DNA of 64,000 nucleotides from a gamma proteobacterium NOR5-3 (GTDB lineage: Bacteria > Pseudomonadota > Gammaproteobacteria > Pseudomonadales > Halieaceae): positions 5,919 to 69,918 of the forward strand of contig DS999407.1 in the NCBI GenBank assembly GCA_000158155.1. The letters are read 5' to 3'. Under the pieces are notes generated by a model that was given only the letters and a program-made list of their open reading frames with translations, did no database searches and was not told the DNA's origin. The stretch's first letter is position 1, and each line of letters opens with the position of its first letter. A program made the position numbers and the translations under genes. Shown here one piece after another: positions 8,381 to 17,022 of this stretch.

Positions 8381-9943
8381 ATGGCCATTTATTTTTCCTT
8401 GTCGATTCCTTCACACAGATCCCTTGCACGCATCTGTTGCCTGTTCCTGCTGGCGATAGTTGCTGGCTGTGCAACTGCTCCACTGGATTATCCCAAGCAA
8501 ACGTCGGTCGCGATTGAGGAGACATCACATACCAGGGAAGCCGTCGAAACGGATAAATGGATGGCAGGCAGAACCGATATCAACGGTTTCTACCCGCTTG
8601 TCTCAGGATTTGATGCTTTTGGGGCTCGCCTGCTTTTGATTGATGACGCCGAAGTCAGTATCGATGCTCAATACTTCCTGATGAAGCCGGATCACGCAGG
8701 GCTCGTATTCGTATCAAAACTTATGGAAGCTGCAGATCGTGGTGTTCGGGTGCGCTTACTGCTGGATGACATATTCACGAATGTTGAAGATCTAGATTTG
8801 GCGGTCGTGAACGACCATCCGAATATCGAGCTGCGTATATTTAATCCCATTGCCCGTAAGGGAATCTACGTTTTTAACTACATTGGCCATTTTGGTCTCG
8901 CCAATCGGCGCATGCACAACAAGGCACTTGTTATCGATAATCAGGTCGCCATCGTCGGTGGACGCAATATAGCGGAGGAGTATTACCAGCTTGACACCTC
9001 CGGTGAATTCCTGGATTTCGACATGATCAGTGTGGGCCCGGTAGTCAGGCAGGTATCAACTGAGTTTGATACCTACTGGAATCACAAGCTCGCGGTGCCT
9101 ATGGAGGCACTGTATACCGACAAAGACCGGAAGAAACTTGCACAAGCCAGAACCGCCTTATTGCAGGAAATGCGCGACTCTGGCGACTCGATCTACGCCG
9201 AAGCCATCAACACTCCGCTAATCAAGCAGCTCAACGAATTGTCGCTGTCACCCTACATTGCTAACGCACGCTTGTTGACTGACGATCCGCAGAAACTGCT
9301 GGAGGATGTTTCTGACGACCAACAGATTGTCGTTAACGAAATGCGCGAGGCCTTATTAGCCGCTGAAGAAGAAATTATTATTTTCACGCCCTACTTCATA
9401 CCCCGTAAGCGTGGCATTGAGCTCGTAAAGCAGTTGCGTAGCAAGGGTATACGCGTCGTGGTGATTACCAACTCCCTGGCAACAAACAATCACATCCCCG
9501 TTCACTCATCTTATGCGACGTACCGCAAGGATCTGTTAAAAGCAGGCGTTGAATTGTGGGAGGCTCGCGCAGATGCTGCGAAGATCACTACGGACGATGG
9601 GCAATCCCAACTCGAGCACCTGACCCTTCACACAAAGGGCATCCTTATCGATAAAAAGCGCATTTTCGTTGGATCGTTGAACCTCGATCCACGATCCATC
9701 GATATCAACACCGAAATGGGACTACTGATAGATTCGCCGGAGATGGGCGCTATGCTCACCGATTCAGCACTGAGCGGTATCCCGGATATGGCATATCGGC
9801 TGCAACTGGGCGATGACAACACGATTACCTGGCATGCAACGATTGACGGCAAACAGGTCATGGAAACCAAGGAACCGCAAACATCCGGCTGGCGACGATT
9901 TCAGGCGTGGTTTTTCAGGATCGCGCCGGAGAAACAACTCTAA
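8381..9943 (+). CDS. phospholipase D / cardiolipin-synthase-like lipoprotein
   Basis: A 520-residue PLD-superfamily protein. The start at 8381 gives a lipoprotein signal with lipobox VAGC (Cys30); a longer frame from 8303 would run through the regulatory motif and is rejected. Two HKD motifs are complete: HNKALVIDNQVAIVGGRN and HTKGILIDKKRIFVGSLN, the pattern of phosphatidyl transferases and the ClsC-like group. It is probably anchored in the periplasm and acts on phospholipid head groups. It stands alone with its own motif copy. A second, more distant PLD lipoprotein lies at 52622-54448. Confidence 0.85.
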   Translation: MAIYFSLSIPSHRSLARICCLFLLAIVAGCATAPLDYPKQTSVAIEETSHTREAVETDKWMAGRTDINGFYPLVSGFDAFGARLLLIDDAEVSIDAQYFLMKPDHAGLVFVSKLMEAADRGVRVRLLLDDIFTNVEDLDLAVVNDHPNIELRIFNPIARKGIYVFNYIGHFGLANRRMHNKALVIDNQVAIVGGRNIAEEYYQLDTSGEFLDFDMISVGPVVRQVSTEFDTYWNHKLAVPMEALYTDKDRKKLAQARTALLQEMRDSGDSIYAEAINTPLIKQLNELSLSPYIANARLLTDDPQKLLEDVSDDQQIVVNEMREALLAAEEEIIIFTPYFIPRKRGIELVKQLRSKGIRVVVITNSLATNNHIPVHSSYATYRKDLLKAGVELWEARADAAKITTDDGQSQLEHLTLHTKGILIDKKRIFVGSLNLDPRSIDINTEMGLLIDSPEMGAMLTDSALSGIPDMAYRLQLGDDNTITWHATIDGKQVMETKEPQTSGWRRFQAWFFRIAPEKQL

Positions 9944-10028
9944 GCCAACTTCTAGCTATAAGCCTGCAATTTAACGGGCTATGGCTTAAGGAGCTATGGC
10001 GCGCCCGACAGGGTGAAGAGCGTAAGCA

Positions 10029-10048
10029 TGGCGCCTAATGGCCAGTAT
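10029..10048 (+). promoter_or_regulatory. envelope-regulon motif copy 2
   Basis: TGGCGC-N4-TGGCCAGTAT, 54 bp before the ATG at 10103. Confidence 0.6.
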
Positions 10049-10102
10049 TGGGATCGATAGTCCTCTATCGTCACGGCATCAAAATCACTCGGACCAACAT
10101 TA

Positions 10103-11395
10103 ATGACAGCCCGAATTAGTCCCACAATTTTTTTCATTGTTGCTGCAGGACTGTGCCAGGCACAAGTCCCCTCCTCCTCGCCTGGCCAGCTCGACTACGA
10201 AGTGGCCAAGGACTTGAGCGCAGCCGACCTTCTTCCGGCGGAGTTGTTGCGGGGAGAACATCATGTGGTTGACGATCGTGTTCGCAACGATGGTTACCTG
10301 AACTACTACACCATCCAATCCGACTTCGGCGAGTTTGAGGCAGTAAGCAACGCCTCGCTGCGCATGCGGATTCGGGAAATCGAGGCGCTGGGAGAGCTCG
10401 ACGAGCTCAGTCAGACAGACGTGTTTATCAATGCCATGGGACAGGCGGGTGTGGACAAGATCGTCAGCGTTACCAAGCTTGTGGCGGATCCGGTGGCCGC
10501 AGTCAAGGGCGCGCCGAGTGGCATTGGACGGTTGTTCAAGAGCTATTCGCAAAAGACCAAAAGGGCCGTTGCTGCCGTGATGCCAGATGACAAGGACGCC
10601 GAGCAGGCGACCATACTGACCGACCGTTACTATGGGGTCACCGATTCCGAACGTAAATGGTCAGAGAAGCTCAGGGTCGACCCGTACACCTCAAATGAGG
10701 TTCTCAGAGACGCCGTTCAGAGCGTGGCACTCGTCGACGCGGTCGGCAGCGTAGGTGTGTCACTTGCCGCAGGAGTGCTGGTCCCGTTCGTCAGTTACGT
10801 CGGCTATGCTGGACAAGTAAGTGATGCCATCTGGGGCGAGGATCCTTTCGCGTTGCGAGCCAGAAACAAAGCCGCGCTTCTGGAGGCCGGGGCCGATGAG
10901 GACCTGGTCGAAAAATATCTGGATCGCCCATGGATGAGCCCGGCACAGCAAACACTGGTCACCTCGGCGATCACCGCTCTTGAGAGCGCCGAGGGAGCCA
11001 CTGATATCCTGGTGCAAGCCCTACACCCTGAAGACGAAGTCGAGGTCCGCTACCTGGTCAGAGCCGTCACATTGCTGGCGTGGTACCACGTAAACAGGGA
11101 GCCATTTGTATCAATAAGCACCGAACTAGCAATCCCCGGTGGCATCACGGCAAACGGCAAGAGCGTCTTGTTGTTTCCGTCTGATCATGTCTATTGGACG
11201 GAACCCATGGCCGATGCAGCTATGGAATATCAGTCCGTCGGTGCCGCTGGTGAGGGGAGTGCCCATGAGATCTGGATACTTGGCACGACCAGCGACCGTA
11301 CAGCGCAGGAACTTCTGACTCTTGAGTATGACCTGCATACTGATTTCTCGAAGATGGTTATCCCGGTCAGCAACAGGCCCGTGGCCGAAAAGTAG
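10103..11395 (+). CDS. secreted protein of unknown function
   Basis: A 430-residue protein that I do not recognise. A short Sec signal (ISPTIFFIVAAGLCQA) ends near residue 20. The mature part is soluble, with one hydrophobic glycine-rich stretch around residues 213-237 (AVGSVGVSLAAGVLVPFVSYVGYAG) that could insert in or contact a membrane. The N-terminal third (LLRGEHHVVDDRVRNDGYLNYYTIQSDFGEFEA) and the C-terminal third look like separate globular domains. It is monocistronic: regulatory motif 54 bp upstream and a strong hairpin after the stop. The context suggests a periplasmic or surface envelope role. Confidence 0.75.
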   Translation: MTARISPTIFFIVAAGLCQAQVPSSSPGQLDYEVAKDLSAADLLPAELLRGEHHVVDDRVRNDGYLNYYTIQSDFGEFEAVSNASLRMRIREIEALGELDELSQTDVFINAMGQAGVDKIVSVTKLVADPVAAVKGAPSGIGRLFKSYSQKTKRAVAAVMPDDKDAEQATILTDRYYGVTDSERKWSEKLRVDPYTSNEVLRDAVQSVALVDAVGSVGVSLAAGVLVPFVSYVGYAGQVSDAIWGEDPFALRARNKAALLEAGADEDLVEKYLDRPWMSPAQQTLVTSAITALESAEGATDILVQALHPEDEVEVRYLVRAVTLLAWYHVNREPFVSISTELAIPGGITANGKSVLLFPSDHVYWTEPMADAAMEYQSVGAAGEGSAHEIWILGTTSDRTAQELLTLEYDLHTDFSKMVIPVSNRPVAEK

Positions 11396-11481
11396 CCATT
11401 GCCGATATGCGTTCCAGTGCGGACTGTATCGCTTCTGATATTGGCACGCAGCCGTCACGGTGGGTCGGCCGATGGTGTAAT

Positions 11482-11512
11482 AACAGCGGCCGCCGATTCG
11501 GCGCGCGCTGTT
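11482..11512. terminator. bidirectional hairpin between convergent genes
   Basis: AACAGCG (11482-11488) pairs with CGCTGTT (11506-11512), and inner CGCCGA pairs with TCGGCG, forming a long GC-rich stem between the stops of the + gene ending at 11395 and the - gene ending at 11529. There is no long T tract. Confidence 0.55.
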
Positions 11513-11528
11513 AATGTGGCAAGCTGAG

Positions 11529-12977
11529 CTAGTTAAACTCCCACTCGAAATACAGCGTGTTGATATTGGAGCCGCCGTAGACGTTGCTGTAGAGATTGGC
11601 GCTGGAGAATACTCCGGAGCGATGGTGCGCAGAGAAACCAAAATACAGTTGACGCCACTTTGGCACCCGCAGGAGGTCACCTACGGACACGTCCAGACTC
11701 ACATCGAGGTGGTGAAGCAGATGACTGGTGGCGCGGTTTTTCTCCAACGCTTTCTGTTTTTCCAATGCCGGTATGCGGCCCGCGTAGGACAGGCCGGTAC
11801 CGAACCCCAAGCGCGTATCCACATGCGGGGACCAGGGGAAGCGTCGATATAGAGCCTTTATGCTGAAGAAGCCCTCCCAGAAGTCTGGCTGGATATCGTT
11901 CTGAAAGTGACGCGACAGTCCGACTCGTACCCAGGCTTCCACGGGCAGAGACCACATATTTTCTGATGCCTGACGGCCAACCGACAGGCTGGCAACGCCC
12001 GTTCCCTCATAGTTGCAATTGATGTCGCCGCGGACGATCAGGTTAAGTTTGGTGTCGGTGGTACAGCCTGCTGCTACTCGCAGGGACCATGGGTTACCGT
12101 TGTTGCGAAAGAAATTGTAGTCGCCTTCGCGGGCCGGTACCCGCATTTTGCCAAGCTCGTAGCGGTAGCCTACCTGCACGCCCGGGGTTGCGGAGCGGTC
12201 GATGACAGGGCTGTCCTCGATCCCGTCGCTGAAGCTTCGATAGGCGAGATTGAGGCTGAGATGGTGGTTCTGCCGGTATGAGTAGCGCAGTGCCGTACCA
12301 AGGCTCCACCGCGACAGGGCACCGACATCAACCGCTGGCGCCTCCTCAGCGAGCTCTCCCTGGCGCACACCAAAGTAATAATTGGCCCGGTCTGACGACC
12401 AGTAACCCCACTCGGCCCAGGGCTCGAGCTGCCAGTTCCTGTCTCGATACACCTTCGCCCAGCGCAGTCGCATGGCGGCACCGTCATGCACACCGCTCGC
12501 ATCCTGACGCAGTTCCAGGGCTACGCGACCCCAGGGCAGCTTGCGCGTAAGCTGCGCACCAGCTTCAAACGCATTGCCACGCTCCAGGCCGGCGAGAGGA
12601 TCATCGTCGGGACGCGGATCACCACCGCGTGTGTCGCCGCTGAAGTCGTTATAACCATCGAGGGTGTAGCTGCCGAACAGGTCCAACTGCCATCGGTTGT
12701 TATCCACCGCGTGCCAGCCGACTTGCGTGGTGTCGAGAAAGAAGCGCTCGCCGCTGTAAGACAGCGTTGGCACAAAGTCCGGCAGCACATCCTCACCCTG
12801 GTACGGTGACTGCTGCCAGCGAAAGGCCGTGCCCATAGACCAGTTACCGGAGCGATCCTCGGGGTCAAGCATCCGCGACTGACCGATAGCGCTTGCAGGC
12901 CAGCAAACCAGTCCGCCGGCAAGCGCCAGGAGAAACCCAAAGAAGAGCCGATTCTTAATGCTGACTGGAGGGTACAT
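11529..12977 (-). CDS. MipA/OmpV-like outer-membrane protein with extended C-terminal barrel
   Basis: A 482-residue outer-membrane beta-barrel candidate with a signal peptide (FFGFLLALAGGLVCWPASA). The first 250 or so residues resemble MipA/OmpV scaffolding proteins (WSMGTAFRWQQSPYQGEDVLPDFVPTLSYSGERFFLDT). The remaining residues hold a second set of amphipathic strands and end in Phe-Asn (YFEWEFN). MipA proteins are about 250 residues, so this looks like a fusion or tandem barrel. It converges on the unknown secreted protein at 10103. No copy of the regulatory motif is seen upstream. Confidence 0.6.
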   Translation of the reverse strand: MYPPVSIKNRLFFGFLLALAGGLVCWPASAIGQSRMLDPEDRSGNWSMGTAFRWQQSPYQGEDVLPDFVPTLSYSGERFFLDTTQVGWHAVDNNRWQLDLFGSYTLDGYNDFSGDTRGGDPRPDDDPLAGLERGNAFEAGAQLTRKLPWGRVALELRQDASGVHDGAAMRLRWAKVYRDRNWQLEPWAEWGYWSSDRANYYFGVRQGELAEEAPAVDVGALSRWSLGTALRYSYRQNHHLSLNLAYRSFSDGIEDSPVIDRSATPGVQVGYRYELGKMRVPAREGDYNFFRNNGNPWSLRVAAGCTTDTKLNLIVRGDINCNYEGTGVASLSVGRQASENMWSLPVEAWVRVGLSRHFQNDIQPDFWEGFFSIKALYRRFPWSPHVDTRLGFGTGLSYAGRIPALEKQKALEKNRATSHLLHHLDVSLDVSVGDLLRVPKWRQLYFGFSAHHRSGVFSSANLYSNVYGGSNINTLYFEWEFN

Positions 12978-13101
12978 TAACTTCTTCGCGTTGAGACCCG
13001 CCGAGGTGGATCGGACTGTGTAAGAGCATCAGCGTACGTGTTGCGTGCATTGCACACCTGTGTCCAAAGCGGTGGCAGGTTTAACTGCCTCAAACCCTGA
13101 A

Positions 13102-13689
13102 TCAGTTCAGGTCCTCATCGCGCCAGAACTTTGTTCCCTGCAGCGTAACCTGGGCCGCCACACCGGCATCCGTTAATTGGTATAGCGTGGTGCCCGGCAT
13201 CGCCGTGTACGCCGTCTCCATGCCATCGCCCTGCGTGTCTGTTTCCATATTAGCGTCCGCCTGCGCGGAGAAGTCCCATCCCTCGGAAAGGAACAGGTCC
13301 AGCGCAGCGTCCGTATGGAAAACAAAAATTGCCGCGAAATTCTTTACGCCAAGGCCAATTCCACCGCCGCCAGAGAGCATTTTAAGATAAACATCTTCCG
13401 CGGACCGATTGTCGCGAAGAACACCACTACCATGCTGCGTCGATATGAGAAAAAGGTTCACACCAATGTTGGAAAACACGGCATAGCCCTTCGACTCAGC
13501 GAGCATTTTTCCTGATCCTGACTTTTCGGCATACAGCTTGGTCAGGGCTTCTTCCCGCGCTTCCTGTATCTCTGCACGCTGTGCATCGACGCCCTTGTCC
13601 CGGTCAAACAGGCCGGCATGGACCAAAGAAGCGCTTGCAACAAGGCACAGCATTAGCAAGGCCTTCGCGAACGTTGTCTGTAAATGCAT
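13102..13689 (-). CDS. SYLF/YSC84-related lipid-binding protein
   Basis: A 195-residue protein with a Sec signal (LLMLCLVASASLVHA). The body matches the YSC84/SYLF domain: KLYAEKSGSGKMLAESKGYAVFSNI, LSGGGGIGLGVKNFAAIFVF and DFSAQADANM. This domain binds phosphoinositides in eukaryotes; bacterial members are periplasmic proteins of unclear lipid-related function. It follows the glycine-zipper gene by 205 bp of apparently non-coding sequence and may be the last gene of the unit beginning at 15710. Confidence 0.8.
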   Translation of the reverse strand: MHLQTTFAKALLMLCLVASASLVHAGLFDRDKGVDAQRAEIQEAREEALTKLYAEKSGSGKMLAESKGYAVFSNIGVNLFLISTQHGSGVLRDNRSAEDVYLKMLSGGGGIGLGVKNFAAIFVFHTDAALDLFLSEGWDFSAQADANMETDTQGDGMETAYTAMPGTTLYQLTDAGVAAQVTLQGTKFWRDEDLN

Positions 13690-13894
13690 TTTCAGTTGTT
13701 TCCTTTGATAGCGTGTTTGCGCGTGCCTGCCTGCTATGAAATCAGCAGGTTTGCTAAAGCATTAAAGATTTTCCAGCCTGTCGCGAAGCGCGTTGCCCAT
13801 GTGCCTTGAAGGCGAGGCAAGCCGAGCAGATGGGTCATTGGATCGTGGCCCCAGGTAGATTTTTGAACCGAGGGGTAAAATAGCTCTCCACCAA

Positions 13895-14446
13895 TCAATA
13901 TTTGACCATATACTCTTTTGCTTCCAGGCATACACTAAATGCCTTCTTGAAATTCGTGATGCTGTCCTCGGAATACGCAGCTTCTGAAGCTGCATACTGG
14001 TCTGCTTGCTGTGCTGTCTGACTCTGATAAGTGCGCGCCTGTCTCCGCCCACGAATTACTCCGGCCGTCGCACCATAGGCCGCGCCCTTGGACGCATCAC
14101 CACCGGAAATCTCGCCGATTAGCGCGCCCGCCGCTGCGCCGCGCAGAGCCCCGCGCGCTCCAGCCCCTGCAGTGGCGTTCTGGCTTGCCGCTTTCTGTTG
14201 AGCCGCCTGCTGCTGAGCAGCTTCTGCGTCTTTCCTGGCCTGGAACGGATCCGAACCTGTGTTCGTGACTGCCCAGTTGTAGCACTCGGACTCATCCTTC
14301 GATTGCCTGTCCGACGCCTGACCAGCGCTCGGGAACACGTAAACCTCCAGTGTTCCGGCGAGTGATTGGCCAGCGGAATGCACCTCAATGGATATTGAGG
14401 TAACGGCAACAGTTAGCGCTGCTGCTGTGACTGCCCATAGTTTCAT
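13895..14446 (-). CDS. YmgG-like glycine-zipper protein
   Basis: A 183-residue exported protein (signal peptide about residues 1-25). An Ala/Gln-rich helical segment is followed by a glycine-zipper repeat (AGAGARGALRGAAAGALIGEISGGDASKGAAYGATAGVIRGR), which typically packs helices in a membrane. DESECYNWAVTNTG is a common motif of this family. AGGAAAAATAAT precedes the ATG. It lies 19 bp after the gene ending at 14466, consistent with an operon. Confidence 0.75.
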   Translation of the reverse strand: MKLWAVTAAALTVAVTSISIEVHSAGQSLAGTLEVYVFPSAGQASDRQSKDESECYNWAVTNTGSDPFQARKDAEAAQQQAAQQKAASQNATAGAGARGALRGAAAGALIGEISGGDASKGAAYGATAGVIRGRRQARTYQSQTAQQADQYAASEAAYSEDSITNFKKAFSVCLEAKEYMVKY

Positions 14447-14465
14447 ATTATTTTTCCTGCCTGCT

Positions 14466-14903
14466 TCATGTCATCGGTGTACATGCGCCGAAACCCGTTA
14501 CCGTCAAATACTCGCGTGCGACTGCGACGCTCATGAGCCCCGAGGGCCTGTTGATGACAAAACTAAATGCCCTGCCGTTTTCCACGCCCTGCAGATACAC
14601 GGTACCGGCCTCCTCCAACATGGATTGAATGGGCGTAAGCCGATTCTCGCCACTTGCCTCAGTGGTCGCGACGCTCTTTTGTTTGAGGTTGATCTCCAAG
14701 AACCGCGGGACGTTGACGTCCCAGGGCATAGCAGACTCACAACGGCCGTCTTCAAAACAGATATTCACCTGCGCCGGCGCGCACACAAAGCTTTCTGCTC
14801 CTGTAAGGTCGTCGGCCAGGGCCGAGGCACAGGCGACGAAGAAAACAAGCGCCACGGTGATCCTGAATGAATCACTTGAACTGCTAAAAAAATCTGCCTT
14901 CAT
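14466..14903 (-). CDS. small exported protein of unknown function
   Basis: A 145-residue protein with a signal peptide (VALVFFVACASALA, cleavage near 31) and four cysteines in the mature part (FVCAPAQVNICFEDGRCES and a late GACT) that could form disulfides in the periplasm. I do not recognise the family. A GGAG site precedes the ATG. It starts 39 bp after the barrel gene ending at 14943 and 19 bp before the glycine-zipper gene, so it is the second gene of the operon driven by the motif at 15777-15796. Confidence 0.7.
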   Translation of the reverse strand: MKADFFSSSSDSFRITVALVFFVACASALADDLTGAESFVCAPAQVNICFEDGRCESAMPWDVNVPRFLEINLKQKSVATTEASGENRLTPIQSMLEEAGTVYLQGVENGRAFSFVINRPSGLMSVAVAREYLTVTGFGACTPMT

Positions 14904-14942
14904 TGGGCGGCTCCTGCAAAATATCTATTTGTATACGGCCCG

Positions 14943-15710
14943 CTACTTGAACCGATAAATAAGGCCTACATAAGGACCGCTGATCTGGAAGTCATCGAGG
15001 AACCCATCACCATCAAGCTCCCACTTGAGAAATCGATAGCCAACGCCCAAGGCAACCTTGGAGAATCGGTAATTAAGGTCCACAAGCGCCTGATAGGTCA
15101 GATCTGATTGGCCAGTACCAACGTCGGCGTAGTAACCCAAAGCCCATTTTTCCGACAGACCCTTTTCACCTTTTATACCTACCACTGCGTCCACAACATC
15201 GCTCGAATCATCGACCGAACCTGCCACTCCGCCACCGAAGTCCAGGGATATATCGGTACTAAAATTGGCGTAGCGAAGGCCCGCAACGAGGTCCACGTTC
15301 GAATCTGACGTGCTGCTGAGCTCGTACCCACCGCCTGCAGTAACTATCCAGGCTTCCTGCTTAAATTTGACACGTGCGTCGATCGGCGCCGGTAGGCCCG
15401 GAATACTGGCGGGGATCGTTTTACCCGCATCAACATTGACGTACATAACATCCCCAAACCACGACCAACGATCCTTGCGAACGCCCAGACTCCCCATGAA
15501 TGCCATGTCGAGATTGTCGAGAACATCGTTGAAATCTGCTGTGACGTCCTGGCCGGCGGCCGAGGTAATGTCTGCATCGGCGCCCCACAGATAAAGCTCT
15601 CCATCCACATGCCATTGACCGTCATGATCAGCGGCCGAGGCCATCGCCGGTAACATCAACGCGGCAAAGGATGCGCCAACAATTGCGAATTTTCGTACAC
15701 TGCCTTGCAT
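14943..15710 (-). CDS. outer-membrane beta-barrel protein
   Basis: A 255-residue beta-barrel candidate. I place the start at 15710 because MQGSVRKFAIVGASFAALMLPAMASA is a clean signal peptide with GGAG 9 bases upstream; 15 extra codons are open upstream. Alternating amphipathic strands cover the mature part and the last residue pattern (VGLIYRFK) is near a barrel terminus. The architecture recalls proteins of the OmpW/AlkL size class, but no specific family is certain. It is the first gene of a likely operon continuing to 13102, and the motif lies 67 bp upstream. Confidence 0.7.
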   Translation of the reverse strand: MQGSVRKFAIVGASFAALMLPAMASAADHDGQWHVDGELYLWGADADITSAAGQDVTADFNDVLDNLDMAFMGSLGVRKDRWSWFGDVMYVNVDAGKTIPASIPGLPAPIDARVKFKQEAWIVTAGGGYELSSTSDSNVDLVAGLRYANFSTDISLDFGGGVAGSVDDSSDVVDAVVGIKGEKGLSEKWALGYYADVGTGQSDLTYQALVDLNYRFSKVALGVGYRFLKWELDGDGFLDDFQISGPYVGLIYRFK

Positions 15711-15776
15711 TCTCGTTATCTCCGTCTGTTTGAACATTCTGTGCATTGCCAACACTGTGCCCTGTAGCGCGCTGAA

Positions 15777-15796
15777 ACTCCGGCCATGTCACGCCA
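15777..15796 (-). promoter_or_regulatory. envelope-regulon motif copy 3
   Basis: On the minus strand, TGGCGT-N4-TGGCCGGAGT, 67 bp before the start at 15710. Confidence 0.6.
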
Positions 15797-15802
15797 TTGC
15801 GA

Positions 15803-16741
15803 CTAACCGCCGAACGCCCAGGTGAGCGTCACCACGGCATAGTCAGATTTCAGGCGACGGGTCGCGTCCAGATCGTGCAACCACGATGCCGTAACACTGA
15901 AGTTGCCGCTCTTTGTTTTTGGCACCCACAATAACGATGGACCAAGCCCATAGGATTCGCCCTGGAAGTCGCCGAGGATAGCGCCACGGCCGCTATCGCC
16001 TGTCACTTGCTTGTAGTAGTAGCCTTTCAGGCCGAGGGCGAAAGTTTCCGATAGAAACTGATTGGCCATGACATCGACGTGTACCTCGTTGCCGGTCTCA
16101 TAATCGGTATCGTCATTCTCGGTGTTGACTATGAACCCCGTCGCCATCGAGAAATCAAAGCCGCTATCCGGATTGAAATGGGTAAATGCAAATACCGTAT
16201 CGAAGCTCCAGTGGTTAAGACCGACATTGACCACATCATTGACATCGTATTTACCCGTAGGCGTGATAATGGTTTCGTACAGGTTGAAGCTCCAGTTTCC
16301 GGAGCTCCAATAAAACGATGCCGGCATAATCGAAATGTCGCCAAGTCCAGTGACACTGTCGCTCACGGCGACGTTACCATCTGCGGTAGCCAGAGTAGCG
16401 TCAAGATCGACATAGGCGATTGGCACAAACGCAGCCGCCGCAAAGGTCGCTCCAAGAACCTTCTCTTCGAAGGTGTAGAGACCCACCGACATATTCGCGT
16501 AGGAGAAGGTATCGATGTCGAGGTTAAGGCGGCCCTGCAATACCGATTCGTTTACCTTTGCATCATAGAAGAAGTTGTAGTTCTGATAGATCCAGCCCGG
16601 GTCGGGCGCTGCGGCGATCAAGAAGTCGCCGTAGCTACCGGGAAAATAATTCGACGATGCCCCTTCCGCAGCGTAGCTGTCACCAATGCCAAGAAACATG
16701 AGTGCAGATGCTGCACCCGCAGTCAGAAATTTACTACGCAT
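15803..16741 (-). CDS. outer-membrane transporter, phenol-degradation MetA-like family
   Basis: A 312-residue barrel of the family annotated as MetA-pathway phenol-degradation transporter. The start at 16741 has an excellent ribosome-binding site (AAGGAGG) and begins a signal peptide (LTAGAASALMFLGIGDSYA); 20 more open codons upstream are ignored. Motifs include TGLGDISIMPASFYW, TPTGKYD and SYGLGPSLLWVPK. These barrels are assumed to pass hydrophobic compounds across the outer membrane. A related barrel is at 23993-24898. The motif lies 72 bp upstream. Confidence 0.8.
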   Translation of the reverse strand: MRSKFLTAGAASALMFLGIGDSYAAEGASSNYFPGSYGDFLIAAAPDPGWIYQNYNFFYDAKVNESVLQGRLNLDIDTFSYANMSVGLYTFEEKVLGATFAAAAFVPIAYVDLDATLATADGNVAVSDSVTGLGDISIMPASFYWSSGNWSFNLYETIITPTGKYDVNDVVNVGLNHWSFDTVFAFTHFNPDSGFDFSMATGFIVNTENDDTDYETGNEVHVDVMANQFLSETFALGLKGYYYKQVTGDSGRGAILGDFQGESYGLGPSLLWVPKTKSGNFSVTASWLHDLDATRRLKSDYAVVTLTWAFGG

Positions 16742-16812
16742 TTTCACCCCTCCTTCATTAACTGTCTGTAATGACCATGACTCCATTGCAATGTCCTCCA
16801 AATGACTTCCTC

Positions 16813-16832
16813 TCTCTGGCCATTCTGCGCCA
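16813..16832 (-). promoter_or_regulatory. envelope-regulon motif copy 4
   Basis: On the minus strand, TGGCGC-N4-TGGCCAGAGA, 72 bp before the start at 16741. Confidence 0.6.
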
Positions 16833-16933
16833 GCCGCAGCTTTTCCTATTTAACAATGGTGACGGCCGACCCTCAGGCCCTCATCAATACCATCGCTATT
16901 AGTCGTGCCCAGTGACAATCTGCAGACGGGGTG

Positions 16934-16953
16934 TGGCGCGACATGGCCAGAAC
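16934..16953 (+). promoter_or_regulatory. envelope-regulon motif copy 5
   Basis: TGGCGC-N4-TGGCCAGAAC, followed directly by GGCC, giving a partial third repeat in 10-base register. It is 70 bp before the GTG at 17023. Together with copy 4 it forms a divergent promoter pair. Confidence 0.6.
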
Positions 16954-17022
16954 GGCCTGACGTTGAGCACTATGGTCGCAAGACGCTTAAGAATGGTCCT
17001 GCTGCTACCTCAGGAGAAGTCC

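Noticed and set aside
16079-16771. 230-residue + strand frame
   Set aside because: It lies wholly opposite the phenol-transporter barrel, which has a strong ribosome-binding site and signal peptide.
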